Source of the DNA: Hellea sp039977295
GTDB lineage: Bacteria > Pseudomonadota > Alphaproteobacteria > Caulobacterales > Maricaulaceae
NCBI GenBank assembly: GCA_039977295.1
Contig: JBDWDN010000011.1
Location: 124,001-188,000 of the forward strand
Direction: 5' to 3'
DNA length: 64,000 nucleotides
In this document: positions 1-8,037 of the stretch, one piece after another
Numbering within the stretch: position 1 is the stretch's first letter
How the letters are laid out: each line of letters starts with the position of its first letter
The notes under the pieces: model-generated
Database searches by the model: none
Seen by the model: the letters and a program-made list of their open reading frames with translations, nothing else
Told to the model about the DNA's origin: nothing
Position numbers and translations under genes: made by a program

Positions 1-325
1 TGTCGACACCAATATTTCCAAAAGGATGTATGTAGGATTCTCCCTTGCGGCCCCAATCGTTGAACTCAATACCGAGTTTAAATGTACCGTTTGTGGCTTT
101 TAGAAATTCAGCCTCATTAATTCCCAGCATAGCATTAAAATTTAACATGTCCGGAATAGTCGCTTCGCCGACGCCGACGGTGCCAATTTGATCAGATTCG
201 ACCAGCGTTATGCTCACTGTTTCAGGTGTGAGTAAACTTGAGAGCGCTGCGGCCGTCATCCAGCCGGCAGAACCACCCCCGACGATAACAATGGTCTTTA
301 TTCTGTTTTGATGTGTATTAGCCAT
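1..325 (-). CDS. Flavin-dependent tryptophan halogenase family protein, N-terminal part (cut by window edge)
   Basis: The visible ~108 residues begin with ATG at 325 and run off the left edge. They show a Rossmann FAD motif (VGGGSAGWMTA, about residues 15-25), the GVGEAT motif near residue 51, and the segment GTFKLGIEFNDW, in which Lys83 matches the catalytic lysine of PrnA/RebH-type halogenases. The family uses reduced FAD, oxygen and halide to halogenate an aromatic or indole-like substrate; the substrate here is unknown. The start overlaps the end of the preceding halogenase-like gene by 8 bases, so the two are probably translationally coupled in one leftward operon. The C-terminal half, including the WxWxIP motif, lies outside the window. 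Confidence 0.88.
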   Translation of the reverse strand, partial: MANTHQNRIKTIVIVGGGSAGWMTAAALSSLLTPETVSITLVESDQIGTVGVGEATIPDMLNFNAMLGINEAEFLKATNGTFKLGIEFNDWGRKGESYIHPFGNIGVD

Positions 326-1793
326 CTTGGTCTTTCAGATAATTGAGCAGGCGGGTCATATAATGATTATGCGGAGGAACCTTTCTTGCCATCATGGCAA
401 TAGAATTTCGCATACGATCTAGCGTTTGCTCCATTTGAGGCACGGCTATGCGGTCAGCCAAGGGATCATAACGGACGGGTCTGCGTCCCATGCCAAAATG
501 CAGCATGATCCAGTCGTGTTTTTCAAAAGGTTCAAAATCATATTGAACACCAATACCGCGGCTTTCAAATTGGGTAATTTTGTTGGCGAGTTTTTCGCTG
601 ATAGGGTCAGTTTCAGCGCTTGCCCAATAAGGTTCATTGGGCGTTTCTATTGTCTTAAGTAAAGTGTCTTGGAATAATTCGGCGTGCTCATAATCCGCCG
701 TGAAGCGCCGATTATATTCTCGCCGCTCTACCGCCATATCTGTGCTTACGGGGATGAGTTCTATGAGCCGGTCAATATCTCGCTGTAGCAAAAGAATAGG
801 GGCGGGCGTCAGAGGTTCAAGGATAGCTGCCCCATGCCCTAGCTTCAGGCAATTTCCAGTCCAAGGCGAACTTGTTTTGCCTATAAGCGCTTCAATGGGC
901 TCGCTATCGGGCGTCCCGTGATCTTTAAGCGCGTCTGTCTCATTTGCGGGGTCGTAAACGGTTATTCTATGTTGCCCGTCTTGAAGAGGCGTGTCTGCCT
1001 GCCACCCATAATCTTTAGCCGTTAGATTGCGGAGGGGCTCACCCAATCTTTCCGTGACATTAAATGAGGTGACAGCGCGTAAACGGCGTTCACTCGTGCG
1101 CGTATTCGAGGTTGAAGGCAGCGCGGAGTCTGCGCCGAGGCAATCGATGATGAAATCAGCCTCAATCACGCGCCCATCATTCAAAGTGACAGACTGAATA
1201 TTCTCGCCCTCACGACCGATAGTTTTGATACTGCCGTCTATGCAGCTCACGGGGGACGAGGCAATATTATCAGCAAATACTCGGGACCATTGCTGCGGCA
1301 AGAATTGATAGCCATATTCCATATCGGCTAATGGCGTTTTACGTTCTTCTGGCGGATGCGCAAAACCGCCTTCATTGGCGGCTTGCACAGACATAATATA
1401 CGCCTCGAGACTATAAGGCGTTGCAGAAGGTGAGTGTTGACGGTTTAAATAATGATGCAACTCAACTCCGTTAAAAAGCGGGAGCGGCAAATGGAAACTT
1501 TGTGTCCAACTTAGATTCTTCTTCCCCCAGTTCACATAGCGAGTGCCTAATGAAAATGCGGTATTCGTCGCGGGGAATAATTCAGGTTCTGTGATGCCGT
1601 TGTTCAGCAAGAAATTATAACTGGTGGGAGATGTGACAGTCCCAAAGAAAACATCAGTCTTATCGGCATGAGGCGTTTCAATAAGCGTAATCCCAATATT
1701 AGGCGGCATAACACGCGAAAGCGCCACGGCGCACATGTAGCTCGCGAGACCGCCGCCGCAGATCAATATTTTCTGTAAGGGTGGATGGCTCAT
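318..1793 (-). CDS. Halogenase-like flavoprotein lacking the catalytic lysine and WxWxIP motif
   Basis: This 491-residue protein aligns by eye over its full length with its two neighbours (PF04820-type tryptophan halogenase). It keeps a glycine-rich FAD-binding start (ICGGGLASYM, residues 11-20) and the late segments with GLGVQYDF-like and MGRRP-type sequence. Three hallmark features are altered. The GVGEAT loop is replaced by an unrelated FFGTVTS stretch near residue 49. The lysine of the TFKLGIEF segment is Ser81 (TAFSLGTRY). The WxWxIP motif reads GWQADTP. A halogenase with these losses is not expected to halogenate; it could be a partner, a flavin-binding scaffold, or catalyse another oxidation. 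It is the middle gene of the leftward operon, 18 bp after the 1812-3320 gene. Confidence 0.8.
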   Translation of the reverse strand: MSHPPLQKILICGGGLASYMCAVALSRVMPPNIGITLIETPHADKTDVFFGTVTSPTSYNFLLNNGITEPELFPATNTAFSLGTRYVNWGKKNLSWTQSFHLPLPLFNGVELHHYLNRQHSPSATPYSLEAYIMSVQAANEGGFAHPPEERKTPLADMEYGYQFLPQQWSRVFADNIASSPVSCIDGSIKTIGREGENIQSVTLNDGRVIEADFIIDCLGADSALPSTSNTRTSERRLRAVTSFNVTERLGEPLRNLTAKDYGWQADTPLQDGQHRITVYDPANETDALKDHGTPDSEPIEALIGKTSSPWTGNCLKLGHGAAILEPLTPAPILLLQRDIDRLIELIPVSTDMAVERREYNRRFTADYEHAELFQDTLLKTIETPNEPYWASAETDPISEKLANKITQFESRGIGVQYDFEPFEKHDWIMLHFGMGRRPVRYDPLADRIAVPQMEQTLDRMRNSIAMMARKVPPHNHYMTRLLNYLKDQDG

Positions 1794-1811
1794 CTAGAAT
1801 CTACTTCGGTT

Positions 1812-3320
1812 TCAGAGGGTAACATCTGAAATCGCCCCGAACTGGACCAGATAATCTGCGTGGCTAGCTGTGTTTAAAATGGCGGCTTTGCTTTCATTTT
1901 TGACGGCTTCAAGCTTAGCGAACACGTCATCAAATGTTAGCCGGTCGGCGCGTGGGTCATAAGATTCTGGCCTTAAATTCTGCCCTGCCATAACGGCCAC
2001 CCAGCTGGGCGGGAGAAAAACACCTTGTTCATAGCGTTGTAGGTAACCTCGTTGTGTCCAAGCTGCGATTTTTTCCTGCAAGCTGTCTGGCAAGGTCATG
2101 TTTCGGAAGTAACGCCACATCTCGCTATCGTCCCGCTGCGTGGCGGCATAATGAAGAAGAAGGAAATCGCGGACGCGGTCAAAGTTTAAATCCATACGCC
2201 GATTATATTCCGCTGCGTCGGAGGTCTGAAAGGACTTGTCAGGGAAAAGCTCTAGCAGAGCCGTGATGCCGTCTTGGATTAAATGTATGGAGGTTGATTC
2301 CAGTGGCTCAAGAAAGCCGCCTGAGAGACCAATTGCAATGACGTTCTTATTCCAGAGCTGTTTTCTTTTCCCAGTTTTGAAATAAAGCTGCTTAGGCTCC
2401 GTTAGGGCTGGGCCTTCCAGGGTGCTCATTAGTTGGTGCGCGGCTTCATCATCGGAAATATACTTGTTCCAATAGACATAGCCGTTACCCGTGCGGTGCT
2501 GAAGGGGAATGCGCCATTGCCAACCTGCGGCTCTGGCGGTGGCGCGTGTGTAGGGCAGGCTAGGGCCGCTAGCTTCGCACTGCACGGCTACAGCCCGATT
2601 GCAGGGCAGCCATTCGCTCCAATCATCATAACCTGTTTCTAGCACCTGTTCTATGAGAACACCGCGAAAGCCAGAGCAGTCTATGAATAAGTCTGCCTTT
2701 ATCACCTGACCATTTTCAAGAGTGACAGAATTTACATGCCGACTCTGTGAATCCAGCTTCGAATCTACGGCTTTGCCCTCTATGCGGACGACGCCTCTCT
2801 CTTCGGAGTATTTACGGAGTAATTTTGAATAAAGGCCTGAATCGAATTGGTAGGCATATCCGAAATTGGATCCAATTTTAGAGTTGTCTTTGCCGGGGTG
2901 TTGGAATTTACCTGATTCTGCGGCTAGGACCGGAAAGGAATGATCGGACAAACGAGAGCCGTGACCTTTTTGCAACAGTCTAAGCCAAAAATGATGGTAG
3001 TCGATTCCGTCAATAGGTTCTCCGTAGTCACCAAAGGGGTGAATGTAGCTATCACCCAACTGTCCCCAGTCGCAAAATTCTATACCTAATTTGAAGGTGG
3101 CGCGTGTTGCCCGCATAAACTCTCGTTCATCAATTCCAAGGGCATTGTTGAAAAAGCGGATGTGAGGGAGGGTGGCTTCACCGACGCCGACAGTTCCAAT
3201 TTGATCTGATTCAATGAGCTTTATGGACACTCCTAAGTCTTTGAATTTATTTGATAATCCAGCCGCGGTCATCCAACCAGCTGTTCCGCCGCCAAGGATG
3301 CAGATTTTTTCAATTTTCAT
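1812..3320 (-). CDS. Flavin-dependent tryptophan halogenase family protein (intact motifs)
   Basis: This 502-residue protein has all the family hallmarks. The FAD motif GGGTAGWMTA is at residues 10-20, GVGEAT at about 45-50, the presumed catalytic lysine is Lys77 (ATFKLGIEF), the WQWRIP motif (WxWxIP) lies mid-protein, and GFLEPLESTSIH, which contacts FAD and halide in characterised members, follows. The ATG is preceded by a strong GGAGGAG ribosome site about 7 bases upstream. It is the first gene of a three-gene leftward operon divergent from a TonB-dependent receptor. Such halogenase/receptor pairings are common in Caulobacter, Brevundimonas and Xanthomonas genomes, and one Brevundimonas member (BrvH) brominates free indole. 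The natural substrate here cannot be read from sequence. Confidence 0.92.
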   Translation of the reverse strand: MKIEKICILGGGTAGWMTAAGLSNKFKDLGVSIKLIESDQIGTVGVGEATLPHIRFFNNALGIDEREFMRATRATFKLGIEFCDWGQLGDSYIHPFGDYGEPIDGIDYHHFWLRLLQKGHGSRLSDHSFPVLAAESGKFQHPGKDNSKIGSNFGYAYQFDSGLYSKLLRKYSEERGVVRIEGKAVDSKLDSQSRHVNSVTLENGQVIKADLFIDCSGFRGVLIEQVLETGYDDWSEWLPCNRAVAVQCEASGPSLPYTRATARAAGWQWRIPLQHRTGNGYVYWNKYISDDEAAHQLMSTLEGPALTEPKQLYFKTGKRKQLWNKNVIAIGLSGGFLEPLESTSIHLIQDGITALLELFPDKSFQTSDAAEYNRRMDLNFDRVRDFLLLHYAATQRDDSEMWRYFRNMTLPDSLQEKIAAWTQRGYLQRYEQGVFLPPSWVAVMAGQNLRPESYDPRADRLTFDDVFAKLEAVKNESKAAILNTASHADYLVQFGAISDVTL

Positions 3321-3467
3321 AATTGCTCCTCCGCTTGTGGCTATTCAGCTTCACCGCTACCGCATATTTTTACCTTAATCTAGGGGCTTGGTAGTAACTA
3401 TTTATGTAAATGGCATATAATATTACAAGCTTCTTTAAGGCTTAAGTTCACGGGAACGCAGATATAA

Positions 3468-3504
3468 ATGACAACCTTGTCATAATTGTTGACATCGTTG
3501 TCAA
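3468..3504. promoter_or_regulatory. Paired palindromic operator-like sites in the receptor promoter
   Basis: Two near-identical palindromes lie at 3468-3483 (core TGACAACCTTGTCA) and 3489-3504 (core TGACATCGTTGTCA). Their centres are 21 bp apart, two helical turns, so a regulator could bind both on the same face. The consensus TGACA-A/T-C-N-TTGTCA resembles LacI/GalR-family operators. The second site overlaps a candidate -35 hexamer, which suggests repression. No regulator gene of this kind is present in the window. Confidence 0.6.
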
Positions 3505-3517
3505 AGTAAGATTTAAA
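3489..3517 (+). promoter_or_regulatory. Candidate sigma-70 promoter for the TonB-dependent receptor
   Basis: TTGACA at 3489-3494 is followed after 17 bp by TTTAAA at 3512-3517, a consensus -35 with a weak -10, about 120 bp before the receptor GTG start. The -35 lies inside the second palindrome described for 3468-3504, as expected for a repressible promoter. Confidence 0.4.
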
Positions 3518-3636
3518 ACTGAAGACTTTGGAAGTTTCCAATTTAAAATCTGAGCGTTATTAAATAACGAACGTTAGTATGAAGTAAGCCTGAATGGGCA
3601 AACATTTTGCCCAATGGGCTACAGGGAGAGAATTAA

Positions 3637-6600
3637 GTGATATCGAAATCAAATACCAAATTAGACTGGGTTAGTAAGTTGTCCCTCATGAGTACAACGG
3701 CGTTAGTTGCCAGTTTAGGGATGATACAAATGGCTTATGCGCAAGATAGCGCAGCAGATACAGCTGTAGATGATGATGAAATTGTTTCCACCGGTATTCG
3801 TCGGTCGCTGAAAACGGCGAGTGATTTAAAGCGTAATGCTGATACCGCCATTGATTCTATTACGGCCTCAGATGTTGGCTCGCTTCCTGATCTCTCAGTT
3901 GCCGAAGCGCTATCACGTATTCCGGGTGTCGTAGCCCAGCGTTTTGATGTTCAAAACAGTAATGGCGGCGACTTCCCATCTCCTGAAGGCGGCGGCAACC
4001 TTATTCGCGGACTGACACTTGTACGCTCTGAATTTAATGGACGCGACACATTTTCTGCCAATGGCGGACGTTCACTTGATTTCGGAACTGTTCCACCAGA
4101 ACTTATTGGCGCTGTTGACGTTTATAAGAATACGTCTGCCGACCTTATCGAAGGCGGTATTGGCGGCACGATTAACCTGCGCACATTAGAGCCATTCGAT
4201 CAAGAAGGCTTACTCGCTCAGGTCTCTGTTGATGCGACTTATACTGACCTTCGTAAAGAAATAGCACCTGATGTCAGTGTAATTTTAGGTAACCGTTGGG
4301 AAACGGGTGGTGGCGAATTTGGTCTTTTGGGATCGTTCTCTTCATCTGAACTGAAATCTGAACTTCACGGTTTCCAAATTGGTCAAGTCGTACCGTTCGG
4401 CACGGGAACAGAAACAATTGCGCTCCCAGGCGGCTTTCAACTCCGTACAAACGAAGTTAACCGTCAACGCGATAGTTATTACGTCGCAGGCCAGTGGCGT
4501 GATGCTTCTGGCGATTTACAGGTGACAGCGAAATACCATCTCATCGAGAATGATACGGATAGTGATGAACGGACGCTAGAGTTTTTCCCTGATGGGGAAA
4601 GCTGGAATCAGTTCGAGGTTGCTGGTCTTACGACATCACCATTTACATCTACGGGTTTGCCGCAATGTCAGGGCGGTAATGATCCGACACCTGCGAACCC
4701 AACATGCGAAATGACCCAGTCGGTGACAGGTCTTTACGAATCTGGCGTGATTTCAAACAATCTTCGTGATTGGACAGGTGCAGCGGGTGCTCCGTTCACA
4801 AATCTTGGTATTAACCAAGTCGATAAGTCTAAGACAGACGATATTAGTTTAAACATCAAATGGCGTCCAACCGATCAACTCTACGTACATCTTGATGGTC
4901 ACAGGACCACGGCTGATTTCTCGCGCGAGCGTCTTTGGGGCGGAACACGTTTCTTCTCCGATTTCGAGATAAATGCGGATCTAGATGACCCGTATATTGC
5001 ACTTCAGCCAACCTTTACGAATAACCCGAACCGACGTGAGGGTGGCGGCGCACCCACAAATGGTGTTTTGTCGGATCCAACTAATGCGAATCTCTTATTT
5101 TCTGCGGATGAATTCCAGGAAAATGATGGCGAAATGTATGCGCTTCGCGCTGATATCGAATATGAATTCGATAATGACGGTTGGTTTGATGGTGTTAAGT
5201 TTGGCGCACGTTACGCCGATCGTGACCAGGTCAATCGCTCAGCAGGCCTGAACTGGGCAGCCGTTGCTGCGCCATGGGCTGGTGGCTATCTGCCTTACTC
5301 CGAGTTTGGAGATGGTACTGGCGGCGAAGTTGTAGATTTTGCTAACTTCTTCCGGGGCGGCGTTGTTCGCGGAGGCCAGACCTCTGTCGTCTTCGCGAAC
5401 CGTGATTTGCTCCAAGATTACGATGCTTGGGTCGCGGCTCTCGCATCGGAAACGTCTATTGGGACCAGCGGAACTCAGTTTGGGGATTGGCGTCCTCTTC
5501 GTGAGGGTGGTGTTGTGAACTATGCAGACCGAGGCTCAATTGGGAATGCCACAGAAAAAGTAACAAATTTCTACGGTCGTCTCGATTTTGGGAATGAATT
5601 TGAAAATGGCATGTCTCTGGAAGGTAATATCGGTCTCCGATATACATCTGCCGATGTGTCAGGTACCAGCGGAGTTGAATATATCAACGTTGTTGAAAAC
5701 TCGGCTCCAGGTCAAAACCCAAGCGATTTCAGCCCAGAAGCAGTCGCATACCTTAATCAAGCTGATACGCTGAATACTGATGTAAAGCTTTCAAGTGACG
5801 ATGCATGGCTACCTTCATTGAACGTTAAGTGGAATGTAAGTGATGAAACACTTATTCGTTTCGCAGCAAGTAAAGCGATAACGCGTCCACGTATCGATCA
5901 ACTCCGCGGTAATCAAGTTGCAGTCGGCGCTTTCCGGTTTGTGACCACGGATGACCCAACGGTTCCACAAGATCAGCGTGTTACTGATATTCAGCTCAAC
6001 ACAATTAATCTTTATGGCGGTAACCCAAATTTGAAACCAATTGAATCAACGAATTTGGACCTGTCATTTGAGCATTACTTTGGTGACGATAATACAATTT
6101 CATTGTCGCTTTTCCATAAAGATATTAGTAATAACATCGTCTATGCATCGGAAACTCGTGATGTCGTTACCCTTGACGGCACCCAAGTTCCAATCGTCTT
6201 TAATGGTGATCTCAACCAAGATGAAGCGAAAATCAAAGGTTTAGAAGTTGCTTATTTGCAATTCTATGACAATCTACCAGGCCTATTTGGTAACCTCGGA
6301 TTACAAGCCAACTATACCTATATCGATGCATCAACTAATGCGCCGGTGGCAACTCTCACAGATGGCGACCCGAGTGCGAACTTTGAGCGTATTTACCGCT
6401 ATGGCGTAACGAATTTCCTCGGCTTGTCAGAGCATTCCACGAATATCATTGGTATATATCAGGACGAGAAGCTTGAAATGCGTTTAGCTTATAACTGGCG
6501 TTCTGAATATCTCGGCTCATACCGTGATTTCGTAACGGGTAACCCCATTTTTCAACAGGCTACTGGTTATCTGGATGGGTCAGCGAAATATGACTTTAAC

Positions 6601-6750
6601 GATAATTTCCAAGTGCGTTTACAAGTTGCGAACATCACGAATGAAAAAGCGAATGCTGAGCAACAAATCGATGCTGATGGCCAACGTTTTGGACGGACAA
6701 GTTTTGTTGGTGACCGCCGTATTAAATTTGGTGCACGTTACAAATTCTAA
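3637..6750 (+). CDS. TonB-dependent outer-membrane receptor (Caulobacter/Xanthomonas type)
   Basis: This 1037-residue protein starts at GTG with an AGGGAG ribosome site 8 bases upstream. A signal peptide (h-region around residues 17-33, ending AYAQ) is followed by a TonB-box-like acidic stretch, a plug domain (about residues 60-190; TAIDSITASDVGSLPD, LSVAEALSRIPGV, the IRGL and GGTINLRT motifs) and a 22-strand-type beta barrel that ends in aromatic YKF, the usual outer-membrane insertion signal. It resembles the TonB-Xanth-Caul subfamily, whose members import oligosaccharides or other scarce substrates using TonB energy. It is divergent from the halogenase operon and shares its ~315-bp control region. 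An intrinsic terminator lies 26 bp after the stop. The ligand is unknown. Confidence 0.93.
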   Translation: MISKSNTKLDWVSKLSLMSTTALVASLGMIQMAYAQDSAADTAVDDDEIVSTGIRRSLKTASDLKRNADTAIDSITASDVGSLPDLSVAEALSRIPGVVAQRFDVQNSNGGDFPSPEGGGNLIRGLTLVRSEFNGRDTFSANGGRSLDFGTVPPELIGAVDVYKNTSADLIEGGIGGTINLRTLEPFDQEGLLAQVSVDATYTDLRKEIAPDVSVILGNRWETGGGEFGLLGSFSSSELKSELHGFQIGQVVPFGTGTETIALPGGFQLRTNEVNRQRDSYYVAGQWRDASGDLQVTAKYHLIENDTDSDERTLEFFPDGESWNQFEVAGLTTSPFTSTGLPQCQGGNDPTPANPTCEMTQSVTGLYESGVISNNLRDWTGAAGAPFTNLGINQVDKSKTDDISLNIKWRPTDQLYVHLDGHRTTADFSRERLWGGTRFFSDFEINADLDDPYIALQPTFTNNPNRREGGGAPTNGVLSDPTNANLLFSADEFQENDGEMYALRADIEYEFDNDGWFDGVKFGARYADRDQVNRSAGLNWAAVAAPWAGGYLPYSEFGDGTGGEVVDFANFFRGGVVRGGQTSVVFANRDLLQDYDAWVAALASETSIGTSGTQFGDWRPLREGGVVNYADRGSIGNATEKVTNFYGRLDFGNEFENGMSLEGNIGLRYTSADVSGTSGVEYINVVENSAPGQNPSDFSPEAVAYLNQADTLNTDVKLSSDDAWLPSLNVKWNVSDETLIRFAASKAITRPRIDQLRGNQVAVGAFRFVTTDDPTVPQDQRVTDIQLNTINLYGGNPNLKPIESTNLDLSFEHYFGDDNTISLSLFHKDISNNIVYASETRDVVTLDGTQVPIVFNGDLNQDEAKIKGLEVAYLQFYDNLPGLFGNLGLQANYTYIDASTNAPVATLTDGDPSANFERIYRYGVTNFLGLSEHSTNIIGIYQDEKLEMRLAYNWRSEYLGSYRDFVTGNPIFQQATGYLDGSAKYDFNDNFQVRLQVANITNEKANAEQQIDADGQRFGRTSFVGDRRIKFGARYKF

Positions 6751-6775
6751 GCGTAAGCATAGCTCTAAAAATTAT

Positions 6776-6804
6776 AAAGGAAGGCATTTAGCCTTCCTTT
6801 TTTT
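6776..6804 (+). terminator. Rho-independent terminator after the TonB-dependent receptor
   Basis: A perfect 10-bp stem (AAAGGAAGGC, loop ATTTA, GCCTTCCTTT) runs directly into a T tract. Confidence 0.88.
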
Positions 6805-6986
6805 ATGCCTGATGCGCTCTAAGTGCCAGTTTTGCAGTGCTCATCAATATAGGCTTGATGGCTTGGCATTGATTTTAAGCAAGCCATGTTCGTTCTATAG
6901 CTGACATACGCTCATTTAGCTCATCTGTCGGCATAATATTGGCGTTGGGATGATATCGTTTTGGTTCAATGCCTTGCCCATGCATC

Positions 6987-7397
6987 TTCTCGCGCTTTGT
7001 TCCTATTGTTGATCCACGGCTGTCATATAAGGGAGAAGACGTTGTGAACTCACTTGAACCGGCCTGCCGCAAGCACGGCTATCCCAAAAGCATACTGGTT
7101 GATAACGGCCCGGAATTTATCAGTAAAACCCTCGACCTGTGCGCTTGCCAGAATGATGTCATTCTTGACTTCTCTCGTCCTGGTATGCCCACAGATAACG
7201 CCTTCATTGAAAGTTTTAACGGGAGCCTGCGAGCAGAATGCCTGAACACACATTGGTTTATGAGCCTGCCGGATACCCACGAAAAACTGGAGGCTTGGCG
7301 AAAAGACTATAATGAGGTAAGACCACATAGTTCAATCGGGAATAAGCCCCCGATAACGCTCATAAATCACTCTGGCGAACCCAGCCCGCCAAAGTGA
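6987..7397 (+). pseudogene. IS3-family transposase OrfB, 5'-truncated
   Basis: The frame reads an integrase-core C-terminus: a GEDVV segment, then DNGPEF with the second catalytic Asp, the FSRPGMPTDN segment, and NAFIESFNG with the catalytic Glu, at D(35)E spacing, followed by ECLN, WRKDYNE and RPHSSIG. These are standard for IS3-family transposases. The N-terminal ~130-150 residues, including the first catalytic Asp and the DNA-binding OrfA part, are missing, so the gene is not expected to work. A start codon exists at 6969, but the first residues from it do not match the family. Confidence 0.8.
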
Positions 7398-7455
7398 TGC
7401 CGCCGAAAAACTCCACCTCTGAGTGGGGGTGAATATGGGGCAGGATCAAACAATC
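6987..7455 (+). mobile_element. IS3-family insertion sequence remnant (3' end)
   Basis: Only the last third of an IS3-type element is recognisable: the C-terminal part of the OrfB transposase (see the pseudogene entry), followed by a G-rich tail (about 7415-7455) like the ends of this group. I could not find a matching left inverted repeat or the OrfA frame, so the element appears 5'-deleted. The right boundary is approximate. Confidence 0.6.
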
Positions 7456-8037
7456 AAATGACGCTACCAGAAAATGGTAGGAAGTTGGGGCGCAGGTCAG
7501 ATGAGTTGCGCTTTTTAAGTTGCTTCCAAATTGCTTCCAAATATTTCGAGCGGCTAGACTGAAGTATTCAGAATACATCTAAGTTATTGAATCTATGTTA
7601 GGAAAATGGTGCCCACACGGTGTCAATACGAGAATAGAAATACATTAAAAACAGCAACTTACAATATTTTCGAAGAAGAAATGTTACACAATTTGTTATA
7701 CGAAATGTGCTACATAAAAATTTGGTTACTAAGAGTAAAATTTACTTTTACCATGAGTCCCAGTTCATTCCCTCAACGTGATCAAATTCGAGAACGAAAC
7801 CTCATGTACTGAAGTTTCATAGAATAAAAATTGCTTTCCGTGTGAATACACCCTATAGTGATGCAATATATATAGGGCATCATTCGAAGGCTGTAGCGGG
7901 TATTCCCGTTGCCGATTCTCGGTTGGATTATGGTGGTTTTGCCTTAAGAACTCTTCCGCCAAATTCCGATTATTGCGTTGTGAAGTTGCGTACTTAAACC
8001 ATTTTTCTGACATGTTCAGATTGAATAGGGAGCTGAA
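7456..8037. other. Intergenic region before the M10 protease, no gene recognised
   Basis: About 580 bases of AT-rich sequence. It contains an 11-bp tandem duplication (TTGCTTCCAAA at 7520-7530 and 7531-7541), a tRNA-3'-end-like stretch at 7602-7620 (separate entry), and an AGGGAGCTGA ribosome site just before 8038. Short ORFs here have no recognisable composition or motif. Confidence 0.5.
7602..7620. repeat. Degenerate copy of the tRNA-Thr 3' end
   Basis: AAATGGTGCCC-ACACGG here matches the 3' end and T-arm of the minus-strand tRNA-Thr at 17792 (same orientation), apart from a 2-base gap in the C run. The geometry, with the partial copy 10 kb away on the 3' side of the tRNA, is that of an attachment-site remnant of an island inserted at the tRNA 3' end. 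The match is short, so this is tentative. Confidence 0.35.

Noticed and set aside
7606..7812. 68-codon ORF upstream of the M10 protease
   Set aside because: AT-rich, without ribosome site, motif or plausible composition.
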